Origin: Perca fluviatilis
Lineage: Eukaryota; Chordata; Actinopteri; Perciformes; Percidae
DNA: 64,000 nucleotides
Assembly (NCBI RefSeq): GCF_010015445.1
Contig: NC_053120.1
Span: 1,799,278 to 1,863,277, forward strand
Reading direction: 5' to 3'
The notes under the pieces: generated by a model
Database searches by the model: none
The model's input: the letters and a program-made list of their open reading frames with translations, nothing else
What the model was told of the DNA's origin: nothing
Shown here: piece by piece, positions 35,229 through 47,900 of the stretch
Numbering within the stretch: the first letter of the stretch is position 1
How the letters are laid out: every line of letters starts with the position of its first letter
Program-made: the position numbers and the translations under genes

Positions 35229-35557
35229 TGAAGGAAAATCTGGTAAAAACACAGGCCCGAAAGCCACTAAAGATCTGAATCTAATTCACTAATTTCCACG
35301 ACTTCTTTCATGAGACTAATCAATACCAAAACTCAAGGAACAATCTGAGATGATAGATTGAAGTTGAGCAGAGTTTACTGAGTCCAGCATAACAAGTAAC
35401 AAACCCAGCTGTGTGTTCACCAACAGATCCTAAGTATCCCTAGCTTCAGACAAAGGAGTCAGAGCTCTGGTCAGCAGAGTCTCTGTCCAGTTCTCTGCTT
35501 TCCCTTAATTTCTCCTCCGCAGGACGGTGTCTTCTTGTCTCTAGGCAGACTGTCCTC

Positions 35558-35593
<36 letters not shown>

Positions 35594-36150
35594 TGCACAC
35601 AAACATACACACACACAGAGCAGCAGCCTCTGCTGATGCTATCAGGACAGACTGAGGTTTAGCTGATTCCAGGCCTGTTAAAGTGATGTCACACAGAGGC
35701 AGAAAGATTAGATCGTTCTGAGAAAAACAGCATTTCACATGGGAACCGAGGTGTTCTGTAATTAGTTTACAGTCACATTGTGTTAATAAAATATTTTTAC
35801 AACACACACACCCACACACCCACACACACAGACACACACACAGACACATACAGACACAAACATACACAGACACATTTGGTCTCGCTCCGGGCCAGTCTAA
35901 CTCCAGATCTAAATCTAGAGCGCTCCTTTAATGAGTCATTTAGGAAACTCTAAAGCAATTATTCTTAACCTAAACAGGCAGAAACAGACCATAATAAGTT
36001 CAAGTTCTAGTGTGTTGTCATGTGCATTTAAAAAGACAAAGTACAGAAAGAATGCAATGAAATGTGCTTTTCCCCGGCCCTCATCTCATAAAAACTATCA
36101 ATATAGTTTGAATGAAATATATTAAAATGACCTGAATATCTACTACAAGA

Positions 36151-36152
<2 letters not shown>

Positions 36153-36222
<70 letters not shown>
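36153..36222. repeat. (CA)n microsatellite
   Basis: Pure CA repeat that ends the receptor-unit material. Confidence 0.95.
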
Positions 36223-36224
<2 letters not shown>

Positions 36225-36662
36225 TTTTCAACAATTCCAAACAGTTTATTGTCAGGTAGCTTTGTCTCTGTGGTGTTTTGCACAACAACAACAGCAACAG
36301 TCAGGAGACATTATATAAATTGGAAAATATAAAATAAATATAAAAAGAAATATCTGTTTTTAAAGTGTAGGAGCTATGTTTGATGCAGGACGGTTGTTGC
36401 ACTGAAACATTCAGCATCAAAAACAGCCAATATTTAGTCAACCTGAACAGCTGTTCATTTCCTCTGACCCCCCCTGAAGATTTCTGTAACCAAGAGAAAA
36501 CTTTGGTCCAGAGCCAAAAGTACTCCAGCCTTAAAAAAAGCCACGCTGCATTCAGCAGAATTAGTTTCTCTTTTGATTATTGTTCTAAAGTAACGATGAC
36601 ATGAGGCTGTACAAAGGTCACAGAAATTTAACGGATGTGACCAATGACCAACCAGTATTTCT
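36223..36662. other. no recognisable gene
   Basis: Sequence between the last CA tract and the MITE. No ORF with family features. Confidence 0.35.
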
Positions 36663-36666
36663 TTAA

Positions 36667-38307
36667 AGGGGTGATAGAGTACAAAACCGATTTTACCTTG
36701 TCATAGTGGAATAATGACAGTTTAGTGGGTAACTAGGACATACATAGAACCTCTAAATCCCATTGACACCTCTTTTCTCTGCAAACCTCACTAATTGAAA
36801 CTGCCTCTGAAACAAGCAAATCTCAACGAGCCCCATAGTTGACGTCAACTATTGCGGCTCCTCCTCATTTGGCTCTAGTCTCTCTCTTTGTCACGCCCCA
36901 ACATTTGCATCGGCTACACAACTGACCTGAGATCAGTTAGTCTTCTGAATCTAGGTCGTGCAGATCTCAGAAATTGTATACATTGTTCATCTGCTATTTT
37001 ACCATTAAATTCACTTCTAAGACTTTTTTATGCAAGAAATCAACTATGTAGAGGTGAAATACGGGCCGTTTTACGAAAATTTATGTCTAATTGCAAATTT
37101 TGTCCGACTGTGTGTCGGAGTTCAGCGGCCGGTGCTGCCTGTGTTGCTGCCTCGCCACCCAGCCTGCCTTCCTTCACAGACCCCGGCCTGCTGTGAGGTA
37201 GATAGAGCTCCGTCATGGCTGGCAGCCCCCAGCACTCCATACCCGCGCAAAGTCACCGCCTTTTGGGCTAATGAACTACCAAACGCCGCTGCTCTGACAG
37301 AGCTCCAGGGCCTGCAGCTCCCCTCTTCCTGCTAGCTAAATGCCCGTGTCTGTGAGTTAGAGCGCGGTCAGCGAGCTTGTTACGCCAGCAATCTCTTACC
37401 ACAGGTTCCAGTTAATCTTATAATGTGTGTAATTATAATGTGTTGAGTTATTTAAACAAATGATCGGTGAAATAAACGCCTTTTGTCCGCGAGTCTCATT
37501 GATAGAGCCTGCGGCTGGATGGAGCTAGCTTTATCAATGAGAGCTAGTTAGCCTACTCTTAGAATTCCTCTTAAATTCACAAAAAATTATAAAATTGAAA
37601 TCGGACACCATTGTTAGCTTTATAAGACCTTGGGGTAGAGGTTATATAAGTGGCGTGACAAAATTCAAACTGTAAATATACTCGAATTACGCCGAAAATG
37701 AAGCTAACTAGCCACAATCTGTACACATAGGATTGAAGGGACGGTCGCAGCTAACAAAACCCTTAATGGTCACAAATATTCATTAAATTAAGTAATATAA
37801 GTGTCGTGATGAAATTCAAACTGCAGGCTGCTGCTTTCTCCTCAGACTGTGTGGAGCTCCATAAAGTCCGACACGTCTTACCAAATTTGCAATTAGCCAT
37901 CAATTTTCGTAAAACAGCCCATATTTGAGATTTATATAGTTGATTTCTCGCATAAAAAAGTCTCAGAAGTGAATTTGGTAATGAAACATTGCAGTGTCTG
38001 GAATATGAGATTCTGTCGCTTCTCTAATGTATGTGTATTGGGGATTCGCTCAACCAATCAGCGCGCGTCTCTAATGTGTCCGTATGGCAATTCGCTCAAC
38101 CAATCACCGCGCAGCTCATCTAAATATTCATGACCATAACATATTTGGAAGAAAAGCTCTTGTTACAAATAGGGCCAAAACACAGGTATGCATAAGGGCC
38201 AATAAAGTATCAACCAGGCCATTTTCAGCCCAACCAATGTTACATACCCCATTAGGATACCTTAAGGAACAGTGTGAAATACCCTATATAATCTTTCTAT
38301 CACCTCT
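36667..38307. mobile_element. complete TTAA-flanked MITE, about 1.64 kb
   Basis: Ends AGGGGTGATAGA and (reverse complement of the right end) AGAGGTGATAGA, flanked by TTAA (36663-36666 and 38308-38311). An internal inverted repeat of about 110 bp (37005-37115 against 37865-37990) is also present. TTAA targets are typical of piggyBac and Kolobok groups; no transposase is encoded. Partial copies lie at 8418-10310. Confidence 0.8.
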
Positions 38308-38577
38308 TTAAACAACAGTTCAATGTTCACTCAGAAATCTTTCTCAGCTGGTTTTCTGATGTTCTGATTCTGCATCTTGTTTGTCCATCAGTGAAGTTCT
38401 GTCTCCATCTAGTGGCTGAAACTAAGAACAGCACTCTGCTCTTTACTGGACTCAATCACTTTCAGAGTCAAAGTCCACTTATTAAAAACAGACTTTAACA
38501 GCTTTTCATTTCAAAGAGACAATGTGTACCAGTCAGTTATTGTAGAGATCCATCCCAACTCTCCACAGTTTGGTTCT

Positions 38578-38909
38578 TCACATTAACCTCAGCTCTGTGG
38601 AAAGGACTGGATCCACCTCACAGAGAGCAGAGATCAGAACTGAGCTGGCTGCTCTTCCTTTTCTTCTCACCGTGTCCATCAGGTCTCGGGCTTTCTCTGC
38701 TCTGCCTGTTCTGACTGACTGCATTTCACCATCAGTTATAACACCACGCTCAAGGAGTTTATCCAGAAGCTGGTTCAGAACTGGATCAGACACTCGCTCT
38801 ACAAACTGTGTCCGAACTAGAAACAACCTGTCTTCTGGAGGATACCTGTCCTCTGCTGGGACACTGTCCTCTGCTGGGTCATTCCTCTGTGGATTTGGCC
38901 CAGTTGGAC
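38578..38909 (-). CDS. NLRP1-like terminal exon: CARD
   Basis: The splice acceptor is ttatcttccag before 38909. A Pro-rich linker with a repeated DxxxxPAED pattern leads into [13 protein letters not shown], then [18 protein letters not shown], then [20 protein letters not shown] and a stop at 38578-38580. The helix pattern, EM-S/V spacing and KG...A motif are those of a CARD. A CARD at the extreme C-terminus after a FIIND is diagnostic of NLRP1/CARD8-type proteins. Confidence 0.85.
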
Positions 38910-41900
38910 CTGGAAGATAACCAGGGGAATTATTGTCAGTTTGTGTTCTTCTTTAAGAAGTAATCAGAATCTAAAAGGGAGACATTTATATTCCATATTT
39001 TACAGTTTTGTGATGGTTTAATGTGATTGACTAATATGGGGATAATCTGGTTACCTAGATGGAGACCTTGTTTTGAAACAGCCAATCAGATCTTTCAGAG
39101 AGGAGTGAGGTCATCGTTGTCTCATAGGTAGTGCAGCTCCAGACGCTGAACAACAACTCACATTAGCTTCAAGCTAAAGTCTCCTTCTTATCTAACTTAC
39201 AAACATGAACAGTCCTGAACCTTAGCTTGTTGAACGAGCAAACAAACATTCACCAGGGTAAAGTGCACCGCTAACATCAGTTTGCAGGCTAGATAGCTGA
39301 TTAGCAGCAGCACATTAAACATCATGTAAATATACCTGCAGATGTCTATTTAGTCAGTTTAGATGCTGCTGTTGTCCTGACTCTGCATTACAACCAACAA
39401 CACACCTTTTTCCCAATGACATGCAGCTACAGTGAGAGTTTGTTTACTTGTTGTTTCTGTCGTTCTCTTGTTCCGTTAGGTGTAAAACCGGCACTCCCAC
39501 AGAAATTTGGTAAATCTAAAAGGTCTGCCTGGCTTTACAGAGGCTAGACAGGAAGTGATGTCAGGACAGCTCTGTATACAGACATTCCGTGTGTTCATGG
39601 ACATCGGAAAAACGTTTTTCCGAGTGAAAACGTCACCATTCACGTAACTTCCTGTGGGAATCAGAGGTGGGAAACTCGGGCTGGATTTTGATAACCGAGT
39701 TCCCCAGTTGGTGACAGCTGACGTTTGATGGAGGTGACTTTGGTTTACTGAACATATTTCAATGACAATAAACTGTTTATTGTGGACAAATGCGTTGCTT
39801 GTCCTGCAGATAACACAAACAAACACCTGGCGATGTGCTGTTTGGATGCTTGCATAAGAAAACATCAGAGAATCTTTCGTTATTGAGGCCTCCATGTTTT
39901 CACCACCTGATGCTCTCGGCTACGGCCAACTGTTGGTGTCAGTCATGCAAAAAGTTGTTATGCCAAACGCCAATATAACAGAAGAAGAACACTCATCCCG
40001 ACCATGTGAACGCTGCCAGTCGGAAAAACAACGTAACCAGGGGGGCAGTGCCTGTTATTCCCAGGTGGCATGAACGCAGCAATTGTCATGCTCTGTATCA
40101 TGCAAATCATACTCTGTGTATCTGAATATTTACAAGGGTCCATCTAATGTTTCAACATCTGCTCATGTGTCTGTGACCCGGTTTAACACTGCAGGAAGTG
40201 ACAGGTCAGAGATCAGCCCCTAAACAATGGCTGTGCAGCTGTGCACACCCATACCAGTAAAACCATTCCACATGAACTGAATGACAGGACCAAACTGGGG
40301 CACATCTATGATCAAAATATCTTCCTTCCTCCTGGTTTGTTAATGGTCTTCACAGTTACATAATGTGATTTGAATGGCCGAGTCACCCCTTCCTCTGTTT
40401 TTGTGTTGGGGTTCTAACCTCCGGTGGATTTATGAGGACTGTGGTTAACTGCTCCTCAGATCTCTGCAGGGTAAATCCAGACAGCTAGCTAGACTATCTG
40501 TCCAATCGGAGTTTTCTGTTGCACGACTAAAACTACTTTTGAACGTACACATGTTCCACCAAAACAAGTTCCTTCCTGAGACTATTTAGCAGATAGCCTA
40601 GAAATCTAGACTCCCCCTAGTGGCAGCAAATTAATTTGGCAGCCAGGGGGGTCTAGCAACTCTCCGTTGACTTTCGAGCTGCAAAAACAAATTTTTTGTC
40701 AGGCCAATCACATCGTGTATAGAGTCAGTGGGCGGGGCTTATGGCTGCTGGGAACAGCGGTCTTCTGGAAGACTTGGAGTTCAGCTTTTCTTTGAGAAAA
40801 GAACAAAGAACGGCACAGAAATCATTCTTAAAGAAGGAAGATGTGTTCGGAGTTTTGCCGACCGGATACGGCAAAAGTTTAATCTATCAACTAGCTTCTC
40901 TACCTTCTTCGTTGCTCTGCCTGGTTGTAGCGCTATCCTAGTACGTGCAGAGGGAATTTGAAAGACAACCGTTTATCCTGCCCCTCAGATCGAGCTCCAT
41001 CAATGGTGAGTTCCCAGACCCTACATGGGTCTGGCTTGTCAGGCTATTTAGCAGAGGCACCATGGCTCCGTCCGGAGCTTAGCACTGCCCAAGATGATTG
41101 TAATTGGTTTAAAGAAATGCCAAAAGCTTGAATAATGAACGAGATGTGAAGGTCTCTGAATGCGTATCAGAGCTATACATATGTATTCTTTTGAATCACT
41201 TCGGTCTAAACTGGGACATCAGGTGGAGTGATGCTGCAGGAGGGTGAAACCTTTACCTCTCAGACTGACGTCACACTTCAGGACTTCCCTCCTCTCTTGG
41301 TCCTGGAACATCAAGGTCACGTTCTCTGGGATCATCTTCAGGAGAACTTTAAATGTTGCATGGTAATTTGGTCCATACCTTAAGCGAAATGGTGCACTCT
41401 GAAAACAAGAAGCAACATGTAATTTTCAAAACTGTTAAAAATGTTTATCTGGCTGATTGTGAATATGTTTTCAACATGCAGCCTACATGGTAATTCTGTT
41501 TAGCACCAGTAGAAGTGACATCACCCACCTCAGGCTGTATTTTGTGGACCTCAGGGTCACAGTGGACACTGTAACTTTGACCAGATATGACATCACAGTA
41601 GGAAGGGATCTGGATGTGCTCAGCATCTTGGTATTGCATTTTAACCTTTAGTAACAGGACTTTTTTATTAGTTTAGTTTATGCTCAGATAGTCAAGTCCA
41701 TTTAAAAAAATAAATGTTGACCAAAGTGAATTACAGAATAAAAAAACCAACACACATACTGTAGGTCCATTAAAATCATTAATCCTGTTTTCATCGTGTT
41801 TTCATTTGGAAGGCTGGTTGACTCCTGCCAAGAATCGCCACATAGCGGCTAATTAACTAGCCTGAGGTAAATTCTAGCTATCAGTACTGCAGCTTCAACA

Positions 41901-44900
41901 AAATGAAGACAAAAAACACAACTACTGAACTGGATCCACAGGCTGATCTCATGAAGTGGCTTATGTATGACACTCCAATTCGTATACCATTATTGGCCTG
42001 TTATCAAGACACATATTCGCTTTTTAGCGGGTTTATCAACGCCGTTTGTCCTCTATTGACTTACATTTCCTTGCAATTGCGTGTTAATTTACGCCGTAGC
42101 GTGTAGTATGAAAGGGTGAAATTCTAGGGAGGTTGGTCGGGGGATGGGTCAAACAACAGAGGACTTTGACCCAGAAGAGCTGGGTTCGTGACCCGCATGT
42201 CACGTTTACTAAACCCAACCCTCGCTTTCTTCTTTTCCTAAACCCAACCTGTCTTTTCCTAAACCCAACCTGTATACGGCTGTATACAGTGTAGACATAC
42301 ACTCAAAAAACGTATTTGTTTCACCAAAATGAAGACAGAAATACACAACTATATGGTACAAACATTTACCGAGATGTGGCCAATAGACTTCTAAGATTTA
42401 CTCGACAAACTGAATATTTACCCACATATTTGGCGCTTGGCAAGTCTAAACTTCAGACCCTGTTGAAAGTAAACAAGTCCACAAAAACATTCTTTCTAAA
42501 TTGTAGAGAGTAGAGTATTTATTGGCAGTGACTGTAATAAATAAAGAAGTCTAACCGTACAGATCCACCTGGCCGACACGACTGTAGCGTGGTGTCGCGA
42601 TGCCTCCCCTCGTTCAGACGTTTCATTTAAAATGTCAAAGCTCATAGTCAGTTTGTTTTTCTTACAAATGTACAACCATTTTAGGAATGTATTTAACAGT
42701 ATAAGAAAATATGAACAGCCTATAAAAACAAATGTACAACCATTTTAGGAATGTATTTAACAGTATAAGAAAATATGAATAGCCTATACAAACATTGCAA
42801 GCCATTTCGAAATCTTGTTTTATTTAAATTAGTCAAAGCAATCTGAAATCCTCACCAGAAACACCATCAATAAATTGTCTCAGGCACCATTGTGGTACAA
42901 CCTTGTGCTTTCATTGGATAGTCGCGTCGCGTTCAACGGATTCATTTGCATAACGATGGGCATCGGCCAGCTTTTTGATGCGCAGCATTTTTTCAAATGC
43001 AGCGCCACCTTCCCAGGATGCTTTGCGGGCGCGTTAAAGTCACTTGACGTCACCCATAGGAATAAAGTGGAGCACTGTGTAAGAGAAGCATTGCAAGGAC
43101 AGGTGGATCTGCACTGTAAGAAGGTCATGTTAATCTTCCTATTAACTTCTCAGAAATCATCCATCAAAGCTAGTCTTTTTGAATCTTTTTATTTTTAAAT
43201 AATTAAGTTTACATAAAGTACTGAGGTTGTTTTCTTTAAGAATACCTAGGTATTTAACTCTGGACTCATTCAGACACTATTTAAGCTTGATGGTGGAAGT
43301 ATCATGAATGACAAACAGAACTACATCAGAGATGTAGACAAATAAAAAGAGCAATATGAAGATGTACAGATTGATTTTACCACAGCATGAGGAAGATGAA
43401 AAAGTAAAGAGTTGAGGCAGATGGTGAGCACATACAGTATGTCAGACAGCTTTACCTCAGTTAAAGGGATGTTGCCAGGCAGCAGTAAAACATTGAGTAC
43501 TGGACGAGCAACATTCAAAGATCGGAGGAACAGAAGAACTTGGGCCTCTATTGGCAGTGAGATGTTCAGAAATCTTTTAACGATATCCCAGATCAGGCCA
43601 AAGGCAGAGAGGTGAGGGACCTTCACGACCACATGAGTGTCTGTAATCTCCAGCGGCTCCAAGATGTTCATCCCATCATCAGTGATGTGGACGACAGACA
43701 ACAGGCCATCAACAAGCAGCACTGGGAAAGAAAAGACCTGTTACACTTTGGTTTTATTGATAAAAATACTACCACTTATTTAATTTTACTTTAGTTCAGA
43801 GACTTAAAATTAATCCATAGTCATTAACTCTGGAGTACTCCAAGGATGTGCAAGTTTGCCTCTATCCTGTACCTTATCATTTTTTTATTTTCCTGTTCCA
43901 CATGTGATCTGTCTGGATGAGTGTGTTAAGTCTTGTGAATTAACTCCACTACTCCTTTAATTTAAGTACTACACATGAATACTCATCTTTGCAGTATTAT
44001 TACTTCGTTCTTTAACATTGAAGACAGTAATGTCTTTACCCTCCTTTGTTTCACAGTGTGGAAGGTGGAGCTGACAGACTGCTCCATCCTCTGAACACTT
44101 GATGTCAAACAGCGGCCCTGCAGCCATCCTGCCAGCTGATTGGAGGAGGCTCTCATCCCATTGGACAGTGTTGTACAGCAGCTCCGCCTCTTGAGTCGTA
44201 ACAAACCCCAGTCCAGTCAAAGCACACTGGAACCCACCTGGACCAGGACACCTGAACCTGTCGGACACAGAAGGGCCAATCACAAACAAGCTCTCCCTCT
44301 GTGGGTCAAATGATGTGTTGAGTTGAACCGTGCAGACGCTCTCCGTTTTTATTCATCTTGTATATCAAGTTTAACACGTTTCAGTCTTCCTTCCTGCTCG
44401 GTCACAACCTGCGATCCATCCGACCGTCCGACAGACAGATCATTGATTCTTCAGCTGATTGATCAGCTGTTGTGAACTTCTCACAAAAACCAGTCTATCA
44501 GAATTCACCCAGGTTCTAAAATACGTTGGGAGCAACAGATTTGCGGCTAAAGTCAGGCTTAATCTGCCTGGCAACACAAACAAATAACAAATGTTATCAC
44601 TGCATTGCTCAAAAAGTTGGAGACCAAACTGACTTTCTGGACAAGAGAGTGAAGCAGCAGCTGCAGCAGTAAGAAGTGTATGAGCTTTAAAAGTGAAGTG
44701 TAAGCACTGAAAGCAGTTGAAGTGACAGGTGAAGTGTGTTTGGAGAGGTTTCTGAAGCTGTTAGAACATCTGAAATGCAGTTCTGATGGAGTATACTGAT
44801 GCACTAAAAAGAGATAAACTGAACATTAGATTAAAGTGTAAGTGCTGAAAGGAGTTGACTCAGGTTAAGGTTGAAGTATTCTCCATTGTATGATTGGGTT

Positions 44901-47900
44901 ACCTGTATGTAGTCTTTCCAGACTCAGTCAGCAGCTCAGGTGTGAAAAAGAACATTTCCTGAATTAATAAAAAGAACAAAAAGAGTTTATTAGAAACTGG
45001 CCACCCAACTCTCACACTTCTGTCTAGGTGACCGGATCCTCACTGCTTCACTTTCTACTCTACGTGCACTATTTACTCTGTATCTATCACTTCACTTTCT
45101 ACTCTACGTGCACTATTTAATCTATATCCATCACTTCACTTTCTACTCTACATGCACTATTTACTCTGTATCTATCACTTCATTTTCTGTCAGAATGACT
45201 AAATAATTATTATTGAGTGAAAGGATTCTGCACAATTGAAGCCTGCAGGACTCTGTTTGACAGCAGCTAGTGGTTTCAGAGATGAAGAAGAAGAAATGAG
45301 ATTGAATGAGTTCATGATGAAGAGGAAGAGAAGAGAGACAGGTGAAGGTAGAAGTAAAGGAATATTAAACCATGGAGGGGGTAAAACTGAGGAACCCCAG
45401 TCAGATCACTGACAAATGAATAAAAATGTTAAAGTGAAACACTGACATTTGTATCGGGAGCCTCTCCACACACAAGCTGCTGCTGCTCCAACCTCTCTGG
45501 ATCATCAGGAGACAGCTGGTCCTCTCTTCTGTTCTCAGACACATCAAGGTTTGACTCTGACGAAGACGGATCTGGGGGAGAGAAGAAGTTAAATCATGTT
45601 TAAGTCGAGACCAAGTCCAAAGTGGGTTGGTATAAAGTGAAGACTGACTTTATACAATAACATTTAAACAGAAATGACAGATTCAAGACAGAGAAGAACA
45701 AAGCAACAGATCTGCTGTGGTTACTGGGATTAACCAGCGCCTTAAAGCACACAGCAGATAATCTTCCAGTTATGCTCCTGCTTTAGCAGCGTTTGTTTGA
45801 GATATTTACTCACCTCCTTCATGTCTGTCAGGTGCAGCCCTGTAACTCGTCCTGAAGAGATAAACATGAATAAAGCAGTTATCTTATGAGGAGAGTTAAA
45901 CTAAATCCTCATCAGATGAAGCTTTAACACTGAAGAAACTTCAAGTGATTTGAATGATAATCTACGCTGCACATTGGCAGGGACAAGGATTCCTGACCTG
46001 CACTTTCTGTCCGGTCGTCACAGTCGTCACGACTCATAAAAACTGCTAATACCACAGAAATGGTGTGATGGAAAATGTTAGTGTTTTTAAACCGTGACTT
46101 TTTCATACATTGGTACACCTTAACACCAGTAACTGGCCCATATCTAGTCTAAAACTGTTAAAAACCATCTGAATGTTCCATCTACTTTTAAATGTTACAT
46201 GATAAATATTTAAATATGGAGTCTGTAATGAAAAATATTCAGACAACACAATTTGCAGAACAGATACATATATGATGATATATGATGTGACAGTAAAACA
46301 TCAGCTGTGATTACTGGACTTCAGCAGAGCTTCTGCTCTGTATAAAGACCACATGGTTACTAAATGTAACGCTGGTTCTATGAAATAAGAGGCAGTGATT
46401 TGCAGGCTTCAGTCAGACTGATCTCAGAGCTGTGACAAAGATGATCAGTTGTTTAGTGTTTAAATGAGAGAACAAACACTTTAAGATCAGATTTGATGGT
46501 TGGACAGTTTGATATCTCTGTACATGTTGTCATGCTGTCAGCTCTAATCCAGATTTATTTCCTGCAGACATGAACACCACAACAGTCGTCTTTACATCAA
46601 CTCAAACACATGATCACAACAAGCTTCTGGCTCATCTGATTGGCTGACTGTCCTCTCTCTCCTCTCCCAGCTTCACTGAGAAGGTTGGAGGTTTACAGGA
46701 AATACTGGTCCTTTGCTTTGATAATAACTGTGTTTAGTTCAATACTGCTGAGACCAGCATGGACTGAATTCAACCCTCTACTGACCACAGAGTATCCAGT
46801 CGATAGTTTGGATTCGCTACAAGATCACACAGCAGCTTCACTCCTGAATCCTGCAGCTTGTTTCCACTCAGGTCCAGCTCTCTCAGAAGGGAGGGGTTGG
46901 ACTTCAGAGCTGAGACCAGAGAAGCACAGCTGATCTCTGACAAACTGCAGACCACCAATCTGAATAAAGAATAAATAATGAAGATAAAAATCCATGTCTA
47001 ATCCAATCAATACTGTATTGATCCTTTAAACAGCTGCATTTTGAAATATTATTTGGTCTCTTTGTTTTCATCTGTGTGTGTATGTTTGTGTGTGTGTTTC
47101 TGTGTGTGTGTGTGTGTGTGTTTGTGTATATGTATTCTGAAGGATCATTATCTATGATCAGACATTATTTGTGAAACACTGAAATTAACAGAAACCAAAG
47201 AAATATTTCTACTTTAGCAGGTAAACATTATCCATTTTAAACCAATATTACTTCAGAGGATCTTCTGTGTACAGATGTGACAACTTACCACCAATTATAA
47301 ACGTTAATACCTTTAACAACTAACAGTGGACATTTTCTACAGTTTAACAAACACTAGTTTCGTGTGACTGCAGAAAAATGTACTACAATTAACATGAAAA
47401 TAAGAACAGAAACAACATTTACAACTTCATGGATTAAGTTGTGTTTGTACATAAATTAGGTGCAGTTGTTGATTAATCAGAGCTGAGACACGAGAAGCAC
47501 AACTGATATCTGACAAACTGCAGTTCCACAATCTGAATAAAGAGTAAATGATGTACCCTTAGAAGACAATCCTCCTGTTTGAAATCATACAAATCAATAA
47601 TATTTTCAGAGATGAAGAAGGTTCAGAATGTAGAAGTTCAGAAGATGGAGATTCCAAACACTTGTACCCAACAGGATGATATCTCTTTTTGACAGGATAA
47701 CACATTCTCACTCCCATCACGTCAACAATAGACGCTTGGTCAGGTGCCTTTGCCGTTTGTTATTGATGCAAAAAGTCTCATTTAGCGTCATATTTAGACA
47801 CGCTTGGCAGGGACCCTCGTCGTCATTATTTAAGACGTACGTTTAACTGACATGGGGCACAAGAATGGGACAGTTAGGTTCAGGAAAAGATCATGGGTGA

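Larger units (their letters stand above)
33890..36120. repeat. rearranged 3' flank blocks of the Ig-receptor unit
   Basis: Pieces of the unit seen at 200-4210 recur in the same order: 33900-34160 (like 215-490), 34290-34910 (like 1860-2500), 35315-35550 (like 3985-4210), 35617-35800 (like 2310-2500) and 35880-36120 (like 840-1095). They are separated by long CA tracts. No open receptor gene follows, so this looks like the remnant of a further unit. Confidence 0.7.

Noticed and set aside
34898..35231. Long ORFs on both strands (108 codons)
   Set aside because: They consist only of His/Thr or Cys/Val codons from the CA repeat.
38578..38909. Reading the terminal exon as a separate small CARD-only gene
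   Set aside because: Its acceptor and phase fit the UPA exon exactly, and FIIND followed by CARD is a known single-protein architecture.
39476..39895. Minus-strand 139-codon ORF in the last large NLR intron
   Set aside because: No recognisable motif and no splice context; adjacent sequence is repeat-like.
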